Positions 57,479-64,000 of a stretch of DNA of 64,000 nucleotides are shown in pieces. Source of the stretch: Conus ventricosus (taxonomy: Eukaryota; Mollusca; Gastropoda; Neogastropoda; Conidae); assembly GCA_018398815.1 (NCBI GenBank), contig CM031601.1:30565293-30629292 (forward strand), given 5' to 3'. The position numbers and the translations under genes are program-made. The notes below the pieces were generated by a model that had not been told where the DNA came from, did not search any database, and was given only the letters and a program-made list of their open reading frames with translations. Position 1 is the stretch's first letter. Every line of letters begins with the position of its first letter.

Positions 57479-57927
57479 ATGAACAGTGATGATCTCCTAC
57501 AGCTACAAGGCAGCCTAAACCTTCCTGAACTTATGAATGACCAAGTTGATGACCAAGCTATTATGCCCAAAAAGGAGAGGCTGTATTCTTTGGCAGCATG
57601 TGGGAAAACAAAACAGTTCTCGGAACTGAATTCAGCATTGAACAAATTCAACAGATGCCGCCGCAAGACATTTTAAAGTATCATAACAGGTATGAAGCGC
57701 AGCTGGGGTCTAGAATGGTGAAAAGTGTGGGGCAAACGGTTCTTAGTTTGTACACTAAACTAGTCAGTAGATTTGCTCCCATTGATTCTGAACAAGATCT
57801 TACGTATGATTTAACGCAAGATCCAGTTTTAACAAAGTCATTAGAGTCTCTAGGATGTGATCTATACTACAGATTTGGAACATTGTTATCGCCATTAATC
57901 ATGGGATTAATAACTTTTATCATATAG
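57479..57927 (+). pseudogene. Polinton cassette protein (LAACGK family), one frameshift
   Basis: ATG at 57479 opens MNSDDLLQLQGSLNLPELMN and runs through KERLYSLAACGKTKQF. About 57615 the frame shifts, and the rest is open to 57927: FSIEQIQQMPPQDILKYHNR, QLGSRMVKSVGQTVLSLYTK, DLTYDLTQDPVLTKSLESLG, ending LSPLIMGLITFII. A single one-base change separates the two halves. The protein would be about 149 residues with a hydrophobic end. It is homologous to 2745-3150. No known function. Confidence 0.6.
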
Positions 57928-57945
57928 ATTTTGTTTCCCTTCAAA

Positions 57946-58429
57946 ATGAACGAGCTGGAAAATCAGCAGAATCAGAAAACACTGAATCAGGTGGAGAAAG
58001 TAACCAAGCCAGAAAATCAGCAGAAAACGCTGAATCAGGTGGAGACCATTAAAAATCCTGGGCGTGTTGAAGCAGGAAAAAAATTAGCAGAGTGGAACAG
58101 ACAAAAAAAATTAATGTTACAGAATATAACTCATCATGAAAACATAACACCGCCAGCGCCAGAACAAGTTGATTCAATGCCCGCTATAAAAACACCATGT
58201 GATACAAGGGCACCAAAGTCTTCATGGAATATTGAATTTAAAAAACTGTTGCCATTTTTGGCGCTCTTGCTGCTGTTGGGGGCAGTTATTACGGTTATAA
58301 AAATATAAACAACGCTGGCAAAAACAAGAGCCCAAACAATCTCCACCGCTAAATACAAAAGCCGAACACAACAGCACGCCAAAACCGCCAATAACAAAAG
58401 ATCATTTTGATCCATTTCAAATGGAATAA
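57946..58429 (+). pseudogene. Polinton cassette protein: NPGRVEAG motif plus membrane segment
   Basis: The start at 57946 (MNELENQQNQKTLNQVEKVT) follows an AT-rich leader. A duplicated unit (QKTLNQVE) leads to KNPGRVEAGKKLAEWNRQKK, a linker, and KKLLPFLALLLLLGAVITVI, then a stop at 58308. Other frames after the membrane segment carry a Lys/Pro-rich tail ending DHFDPFQME at 58429. That matches the end of the left gene (3634), so a frameshift in or after the membrane segment has cut the tail. A single-pass membrane protein with a basic N-terminal side. Confidence 0.6.
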
Positions 58430-58472
58430 TATTTTAAGAACTTAATTTTAAATTTTCTTATAAAAATAGATC

Positions 58473-58643
58473 ATGGCGTATTATAAAATGATAAAGTCAA
58501 TAAATAAAGACATGGAGTCTATAAAAGACATTTCCATAGACCAGAATTGTAATCAATGCGGTTGCTTCGGTTGTAAAAACTTCCTTAAGATCTATGCAGA
58601 GAACGCTGAGCAAGACATCCTCAACGATGACGCGTTTTTTTGA
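58473..58643 (+). CDS. 56-residue Cys-rich microprotein of the cassette
   Basis: ATG at 58473 after an AT-rich leader; stop TGA at 58641-58643. The product starts MAYYKMIKSINKDMESIKDI, contains CNQCGCFGCKN (CxxCxCxxC) in the middle, and ends with an acidic stretch DILNDDAFF. The frame is intact and it directly follows the cassette in the same orientation, before the tandem array. The four closely spaced cysteines could bind a metal or form disulfides. No family is recognised, and no copy is seen in the left element, where the array starts at once after the preceding gene. Confidence 0.55.
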   Translation: MAYYKMIKSINKDMESIKDISIDQNCNQCGCFGCKNFLKIYAENAEQDILNDDAFF

Positions 58644-58689
58644 GGCGTGTGTGTACTATATTAGACATCTACTATTTAAGATAAAAACA

Positions 58690-58835
58690 TAGCTTGTATT
58701 TTTTTGATAATTATAAGATAACTTAATAAGAACTTGGTTGTACTTAAAGGATGACTTAATCAAGAACTTATCAAGAACTTGATCAAAAACTTATTAAGAA
58801 CTTAATTAAGAACTTGATCAAGAACTTATTAAAAA
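58690..58835. repeat. Short tandem array (AAGAACTTRATC-like units)
   Basis: About ten degenerate units of 10-14 bp (AAGAACTTATC, AAGAACTTGATC, AAGAACTTAATT). It corresponds to the array at 3635-3853 in the left element. Confidence 0.8.
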
Positions 58836-59070
58836 CTTGGCTGTGGGGCGGGTGGGGGTGGGGTGAGTGGTGGTGGGGTGGAGTGGGGTAGGGGGGTGTG
58901 CATGCGTGGGGTAGGACAAAACAAACAACAAACACAAACACCCAATAGACAGTCCAGGGGTGGGGCGGAGGGGCGTGCGTGCGTGGGGTAGGCCAAAACA
59001 CACAAACACCAACAAACAAACAAGAAGTGGAACTACCAGGCTGTGTCCCGCGCGCAACCTCAATCAACCC
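58836..59070. other. G-rich simple sequence, no gene
   Basis: GGTGGGGTGG-type runs, with two similar ACAAACA-rich blocks (58917-58945 and 58995-59024) each beside a GGGGTAGG motif. Confidence 0.5.
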
Positions 59071-59250
59071 CAAGTGATCACATAGGGTCGTTTGGCCTAG
59101 TTTGCCGCTGAGCTTTGCTGGTGCTGCCGCGCTTTGTAGTCAAGCGATCACATAGGGTCGTTTGACCTAGTTTGCCACCGAGCTTTGCAGGTGCTAACGG
59201 CATTGGCGGCAAGCGATCACATAGGGTTGTTTGAACCTAGTTTGCTGTGC
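59071..59250. repeat. Tandem repeat, about 70-bp unit, 2.6 copies
   Basis: Units begin CAAGYGATCACATAGGGT at 59071, 59141 and 59210, each followed by CGTTTGRCCTAGTTTGC. Confidence 0.9.
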
Positions 59251-59259
59251 CCCTCAGAG

Positions 59260-59345
59260 TTACAGCAGTAATTGCTGTAGCCAAGCTTTTATGGCAGCTC
59301 TAATCGCCAGTAGTAGTACATCCGGCATTGTATATTTAAAGCATT
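59260..59345 (-). pseudogene. Fragment related to the 3' end of the gene at 59995-60330
   Basis: The minus frame reads MPDVLLLAIRAAIKAWLQQL and stops at 59260-59262. The other copy reads WLETAIKAWLRQ before its stop, and the DNA downstream of both stops is also similar. This is therefore a partial duplicate of that gene's end. Confidence 0.4.
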
Positions 59346-59994
59346 TATATGAAGATAGTGCTGGCCACACACTACTCCTCTCCATACTGGTAGATGTACT
59401 AAGGTCTGCCTAACCCTATCTAGTTTTGCCCGAACATTCGAAAATCGTTATTCAGTTGCATAAGGGCACACTTGAAGGCAGATGAACTGGTTAGAATTAG
59501 AAAAGTATACACATCTTAATACACAGATCAGCCCGCCACATAAACACTGAATCTGTAGTTAACAATCAATCAAGTCTGATACAAACTAAGAAACAATACA
59601 ACCCGGTCTTGCTGCCGTGGCGGCCACAAAGTGGGAGTGACACGTAACAGTCTAGAACATTCGCTAACGACACCTGGCGCGCTGTCAACCTGAAATGAAT
59701 ACACCCCCCTCACCCCCACCCCTCACCTGGCAAGCCCAGTCTCCCGCTTTATTGATTTTTTGGTCGCTTGCCGTGCGCTGTGTGAACGAGGTTTGCGCGT
59801 CTCGCTAGCCGTAAATTAAGCGATTAGGTTTCGGCCTCGTGTCAGCCTATCTGTTACACATAGTTTTGTAGGTTAGAAATTAGTCAGAATAAGTGTGCGG
59901 ATTTTATGACAAAAATATAAAACTTATCACTTAGCCTAGTTTGCTGTGCTCCTCTTTTCTCAACCAGGCTTGAAAATTGGCAGAGTTACAGCAA
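59346..59994. other. No gene; dispersed direct repeats
   Basis: The phrase GCCGTAAATTAAGCGATTAG near 59808 recurs near 60550 (GCCGTAAATTAAGTGATCAG), and GTGCGGATTTTATG near 59896 recurs near 60592. The CCTAGTTTGCTGTG at 59236 recurs at 59936. Confidence 0.5.
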
Positions 59995-60330
59995 TTACTG
60001 CCGTAGCCAAGCTTTTATAGCTGTCTCAAGCCAGCTCCCAACAATCAACGCGTGATGGTTTGTTTTGCTTCGGCCAACTTTCAACAATGCAGCGCCATTT
60101 ATTAGATAAGGAACCATCTCATCAATAGCCAAACACGTATTAAAACTAGCTACATCTTGTTTCATTTCCTTGAACCAACAAACCTTTAAGATAGCCGTTC
60201 ATTTCCAAAGCAGTTAGTTCACTTTTTTCGTTTTCTAAAAAAACAATCTCTCCGGTTTCACAACATGCAGTTAAAGTAAAACTTATGGCCTCGAATAACA
60301 AACCTGTTTTTTCAGTAACGTTTTAGCCAT
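59995..60330 (-). pseudogene. Unrecognised gene with two frame breaks
   Basis: Minus-strand ATG at 60330, after an AT-rich leader like those of the Polinton genes, gives MAKTLLKK. An A-run of six then breaks the frame. The next frame reads GLLFEAISFTLTACCETGEI with EKSELTALEMNGYLKGLLVQ, and a third reads FNTCLAIDEMVPYLINGAAL followed by WLETAIKAWLRQ and the stop at 59995. The total would be about 112 residues. No family is recognised. It may belong to a further Polinton-type element or be the end of the right one. Confidence 0.35.
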
Positions 60331-60627
60331 TTTAAAATAACACAAGTAAAACACAGTGGTCACAACAGAGCGCAAACAAAACACAGCCTTCTTGTTCAAT
60401 AGTCCAAGCAACAATGGGGACCCCAGTCGTGTCACGCGACAGCCTCGATTCGGTGTGTCGACGTGGCAATCATTTTCTGATGCAATGGGTTGCAACCCGG
60501 CCGAGTGTGCTTCGTTTACACAGCTCAGGCTAGGTGCAAACTGCCGCGAGCCGTAAATTAAGTGATCAGGTTTCAGCCCCGTGTACAAAGTTTGCGGATT
60601 TTATGCCATTTAATTGAGAGAGAAAGA

Positions 60628-60745
60628 GTGTGTGTGTGTGTGTGTGTCTGTCTGCCCGCCTCTCTGTCTGTCTGTCTGTCTCTCTCTGTCTCTCTCTTCT
60701 CTGTCTGTCTGTCTGTCTGCCGGTGATTCTCTCTCTCTCTTCCGC
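60628..60745. repeat. GT and TCTG/TCTC microsatellite
   Basis: (GT)n at 60630-60648, then TCTG and TCTC units to about 60740. Confidence 0.9.
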
Positions 60746-60818
60746 CACAGGAAAAGGCGGCTTTTAGGCACTTTCGCCCAAAAACTCGGTGGTTGAGCAA
60801 GTGAGTCAGGATTGGCAT

Positions 60819-61238
60819 TTATACGTTCTCTCCAGTCCAAACGCCGTCTTTTGTGGTGTCAGTCAACAGAGGGCGCTTGATAACCCTCCTCGCCTTATAT
60901 CCGTGGGCTTTTAAGCGGTTCTGCACTGTTCTTGTGGAAAGTTGTCTGTTAGGCATCCACTGTCGTTTCAAGCTGGTGCTTGTGGCGAATGGCTCATGGC
61001 GTATCATGCGAAGTAGAGCCCTGTCTTCGCGCTGTGACGTTGCATGTGGTCGGCCAGATCGTGGGCGGTCCTGCACATGGTTGGTTTGCTGGTGTTTCCT
61101 CACCAGCCGGCTGATGACAGTGTGGTGGAAGCCCAATTGACGCCCGATTGCTTTGAAGGACATTCCAGTGGAATGCATGCCAATAATTTGCCATCGTGTG
61201 GCCTCTGCTATCCTCCTTCGCACCATATTTCTTTGCAA
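60819..61238 (-). pseudogene. Tc1/mariner-type transposase, N-terminal part
   Basis: An uninterrupted frame of 139 residues. The first helix-turn-helix is around RWQIIGMHSTGMSFKAIGRQ with HTVISRLVRKH, a GRP motif follows (DRPRSGRPHATSQREDR), then the second HTH (STSLKRQWMPNRQLSTRTVQ, RLKAHGYKARR). This is the paired-like DNA-binding half of Tc1-family transposases. The frame stops just after the region leading to the first catalytic Asp, and the DDE domain is not found downstream toward 60750, where simple repeats begin. No terminal inverted repeats were recognised. Confidence 0.85.
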
Positions 61239-61374
61239 AGAATATCTTTCTTAAAACCAACTGTGATTGCTAAACTGGATGACTCACCAAACCTCAATTT
61301 TAAAAGTTTCAAAAACCGTTATGCACGTGCATGCCACACCATGACTATGCTTCACATACACGCCTGACTGGTTT

Positions 61375-62110
61375 TATCCTTTCAATGACACACCTTTCTT
61401 GACAAAATTGAAAATTGTGGGGTCATATATTGTTGTTGTCAATTCTGACAGTTGAAAATATAAGGGGTGCTTAACTTTTTTCTTTGTGTATATTATCAAC
61501 ATTAAACACAGAATAGTATGGAGACTTTTCTGGGGAACATACGAACATACATATAGAATATCATTCGCCAAATGAAACAATTTTTTATCAATAACAAACA
61601 ACAAGACATTATCACGCTCAGTACTCATTTTTGACACATATTTCATGAGATATTTCTTATCAGACATATCTCCCCCCCCCCCCCCCCCCCCCACCCCGAT
61701 CTTCTTCCACGCTGAGTGAATTTAACTGCAGGCTTAACAAACATGTTATGATCAGAAAACATGGAACACTAAAAATTGTCAACGAAAGTTTCAACAAGAC
61801 AAATGAAATCAAAGGAAGAAACATATTCAATAACATCAGGATCAGACAGTTTAGAGAGTAAACCACAAATATTCCAATGTAGAAAAGAATAGGTTCTTGT
61901 GTTGCTAACATTCTCCGATACAGAATGACAACCATTAATCACCAGAGAAGGCTTCTGTGCTTCCAGAACACTGACACTGTCACACATTTCTTTATTTTCG
62001 TGCACGCATCCAGACACGTTTTTCACGCTTTCAGAAACACACAAGGGTGCATGCGTACGACTGTCTTCGCTGTAAACAAACTCCCTCTCCCTATCTGAAC
62101 ACGGACTCAC
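61375..62110 (-). pseudogene. LINE ORF2 start: AP endonuclease
   Basis: After a variable N-terminus comes SFLHWNICGLLSKLSDPDVI and FDFICLVETFVDNF (catalytic Asn and Glu regions of AP endonucleases). Further on, beyond a 21-nt C-run (61672-61692), the domain resumes with KKYLMKYVSKMSTERDNVLL, DKKLFHLANDILYVCSYVPQ and a broken continuation to 61375. The G/C run falls where this type of endonuclease has Arg-Arg-Ser-Gly-Gly, so it may be an expansion or assembly fault within Gly codons. Confidence 0.7.
61672..61692. repeat. Poly-C run of 21 nt
   Basis: Uninterrupted C run (poly-Gly codons on the minus strand) inside the endonuclease remnant. Confidence 0.9.
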
Positions 62111-62417
62111 AATGTCAGATTTTCTATTTTGAATTCCCCGTGCCGTGTTCGCCTGCGCATTGGACCATCCCCTTGAAACCGGCGTCTTTCCAAAATGCTG
62201 CCCACTTGTATTTACACCTAACCTACTAACACAAAAACTATCTAACTCGTCAAGAACATTTGTTTTACTAGGCCGGCCGTATTCCTATGGTACCTCCACG
62301 ATGCTTGTTTCATCACCAGACAAGAAGAATTTCTTCCCTTCGATGACCAGGTGGTCGTAGATCATGTGGCCCTCTTTCCCTGATCCTTGGCAGCTCTCAG
62401 ATGAGGTGACAACTTTT

Positions 62418-63339
62418 TCAAATTAACCGAACTCGCTGAGAATAGTCCTCTGCCACAAACAGATCAGTCCCTTTCAGTTTCCACTTCGCCTTCAAGATCT
62501 TAACTTTTTCTTTATAGAATGTACATCTGGCTATCACTGGTGAGTCCCGTTTAGCGTTCACACGATGAACTCTGTCAAAGGAGAAGTCATCAGTCAGATC
62601 CATCTTGTCAGCCAGCATGTTCCTCAGGAGGTTCTCACATTGCTCAGGCGTCTCCCTTTCAGCTCTGGGAATTCCATGCACAATGATGTTATTTCTCTTT
62701 GATCAGCACTCTAAATCGTCCGTTTTTCTTTCTAAAGCTTTCAGTTGTTCCTGCATGCACTTATTCGATTGGTCGAGTTCATAATTTTGACTGTCTTAAG
62801 ATTTCTACTTCTTCAGTAAGAACCTGAACTTGATCTTTTAGAGACGAGAAAGATTCTTTTATCTCCCCGAGGTCTTCTTGAACCTTGTCAAATTTACCTT
62901 GCATATTGTCAAACTTCGTGCTCAAGCTGGTCAACATGGTCATGACGTCTGTCAAGGTAACTTCTGACCCCATCTTACTTTGCTCAAGCCTGGTTGACTG
63001 TCCACTGTCCTCCTGACCTGCAACGTCTTTGTCCAGACTCACCCTCGAGCTGCTGCTCGTCAGTCGGGACTGCTTCGCACTGGCAGACTTAGGAGGGCCA
63101 GGGTTAAGTTCAATGTCACCGCACTGCATGAGAATACCGCTCCAGAAAAACACAATGAGGGTCAGTCCAACCATGACACCGTCTAGCCGAGATCTCGCCC
63201 TTAATGTCCGACATCTCAATTCTCCTTTCTTCTTGGCCCGACGACACATGCAATTCCAAAATACAGTCACGAAACATCCACATGTTGACCGAAACACGAG
63301 CGGTACTGCAGGCATGTCCAACACAGGTATGATGACCAA
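62418..63339 (-). pseudogene. LINE ORF1 with 2A-like motif, coiled coil and RNA-binding domain
   Basis: The frame from 63339 is open for 186 residues. It has a hydrophobic segment VMVGLTLIVFFWSGI (about residues 55-69), GDIELNPGP (74-82), a Ser/Lys-rich part, and a coiled coil (MLTSLSTKFDNMQGKFDKVQ to about 182). After a break it resumes with IVHGIPRAERETPEQCENLL, FSFDRVHRVN and LKAKWKLKGTDLFVAEDYSQ, the RNA-binding domain of LINE ORF1 (Transposase_22 type), ending near 62418. The 2A motif would split the nascent chain so that the hydrophobic leader is released. Confidence 0.75.
63094..63120 (-). other. 2A-like ribosome-skipping motif
   Basis: Codons for GDIELNPGP, fitting the 2A consensus D-(V/I)-E-x-N-P-G-P, preceded by a hydrophobic stretch as in other retrotransposon 2A peptides. 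Skipping would occur between the final Gly and Pro. Confidence 0.8.
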
Positions 63340-63345
63340 CTGTCA

Positions 63346-64000
63346 ACCCTCAGAGTGACCAACAACAGTCGTACTGTGCAAAAGTAGCTGGACCGATGTC
63401 ACACACGTCATGCACTGAAGAGTACACGTACACTCCCCCGACAGATTTACTTCGCTAATAACATCAATAACATCGTCTTCGGTTTCACCATTTTCAAGAA
63501 GCTCATGAAAATGAGAAAACCAGTTATCAATAGTTATATTACTGGATGTATGCACTCTTTTCACATATATTCTGTGCAAGTGCTTCCAAAATTCTTGCTG
63601 GTCATTCACCGAATTTACGAGGTTACATAGTAAGAACTGTTATTTTTCTTTTTCTTCCTCTCGATCCATTTTTTGTATTCTCTTCGTGCAAGACAATATG
63701 TTTTGTTATCTTATTTATCTAGCGTTCTCCTGTATATCCGCAGAAGCCTCTTGCCTTTAATTCAGTACTAGTGCATTCTGTATCATACCTATCATTGTCC
63801 CCATTTCTGCCATCCAATTTAATTCGTCTTTTCATGCGTTCAGCTTGTTTTGTAATACATTCATTAAGAGCATCAAGGGCAGCATTAACACCCTCGTCAA
63901 TGAGAGCAATAGCCCGTCCAAACAACGACAGTGTATCTTTGCTATTCATTTGCTTATTAAATAAATCGACATGTTTATCTTGCCACTGGAATTTTCAATA
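63346..64000 (-). pseudogene. Second LINE ORF2 fragment (endonuclease-RT linker), runs off right edge
   Basis: Minus-strand blocks: ALDALNECITKQAERMKRRI near 63830, then a Lys-rich part, then NDQQEFWKHLHRIYVKRVHT and SSNITIDNWFSHFHELLENG, which is the linker that precedes the RT in CR1/L2-group ORF2s. It stops being readable at about 63346, where the ORF1 of the other LINE begins in the same orientation. So one LINE lies in or beside another. Frame breaks are present near 63715. Confidence 0.6.

Larger units (their letters stand above)
45667..58850 (+). mobile_element. Maverick/Polinton (adinto-like) element, degraded
   Basis: In order: ATPase (minus), unidentified open frame (minus), homologues of the left element's first two genes, membrane/coiled-coil gene (minus), putative capsid region (plus), another structural-type gene (plus), IDYI gene (plus), PolB (plus), integrase (minus), then the small-protein cassette and a short tandem array. 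PolB plus retroviral integrase plus packaging ATPase is the diagnostic Polinton set. Both boundaries are tentative: no long terminal inverted repeats and no 6-bp target duplication were found. Nearly every large gene carries many frameshifts. Confidence 0.85.
61375..63345 (-). mobile_element. CR1/L2-type LINE, 5' part, with 2A-bearing ORF1
   Basis: On the minus strand ORF1 (63339 to about 62418) is followed by the start of ORF2 with its endonuclease (62110 to about 61380). The reverse transcriptase and 3' end are missing; the next thing downstream is the Tc1 remnant. ORF1 has a 2A-like motif, a coiled coil and an RNA-binding domain, as described for several invertebrate CR1/L2-group LINEs. 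Inactive. Confidence 0.75.

Noticed and set aside
60768..60790. 16-base match (GCACTTTCGCCCAAAA) to the hairpin at 45722
   Set aside because: One such match is expected by chance in a window of this size, and the flanks differ.
1..64000. CRISPR arrays, bacterial operons, rRNA or tRNA genes
   Set aside because: No spaced identical repeats of CRISPR type, no bacterial gene structure, and no tRNA or rRNA sequence recognised.

Overview
The window is animal nuclear DNA: split exons with consensus splice sites, hundreds of bases of (CA)n/(GT)n microsatellite, and several layers of decayed transposons of animal type (L1/Tx1-like, CR1/L2-like and RNase-H-bearing LINEs, DIRS, piggyBac, Tc1, Maverick/Polinton). 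The repeat mix and the Polinton protein types suggest a marine invertebrate, most likely a mollusc; that is an inference, since nothing in the sequence names the species.

Layout. (1) 1-7657: part of a Maverick/Polinton (adinto-like, integrating dsDNA virus) element that runs off the left edge. It holds a cassette of small proteins, a short tandem array, a broken protein-primed DNA polymerase B on the minus strand, and two related small genes. (2) About 9.3-15.6 kb: an L1/Tx1-type LINE with frameshifted ORF1 and ORF2, a TTATC-type tail and a TG/TA microsatellite. (3) 16.5-45.1 kb, minus strand: exons of a host gene matching RNF213 (mysterin, a giant AAA+/E3 ubiquitin ligase). Four of them (40351-40050, 39064-38577, 35735-35630, 33671-33460) join in consistent reading phase, and 16678-16508 is a fifth. 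Their introns carry a 6.4-kb GC-rich DIRS retrotransposon (18283-24702, inverted terminal repeats), a candidate 5-kb DNA transposon (26215-31287, inverted repeats), a LINE fragment (33.8-35.4 kb) and a 1.47-kb piggyBac remnant (41533-43005) placed in a TTAA inside a minisatellite. (4) About 45.7-58.8 kb: a second, more decayed Maverick/Polinton with packaging ATPase, PolB, retroviral-type integrase and the same small-protein cassette. (5) 59-64 kb: tandem repeats, an unrecognised broken gene, a Tc1-like transposase N-terminus, and a CR1/L2-type LINE (ORF1 with a 2A-like ribosome-skipping motif) next to or inside another LINE fragment.

The two Polintons are the main interest. They share at least nine gene families but differ in where the small-protein cassette sits and points relative to PolB, and the right copy keeps an intact 56-residue Cys-rich microprotein. 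Frameshifts are pervasive. Some fall in homopolymers inside otherwise good exons, and there are G/C runs of 16-36 nt, so part of the apparent decay may be assembly error.
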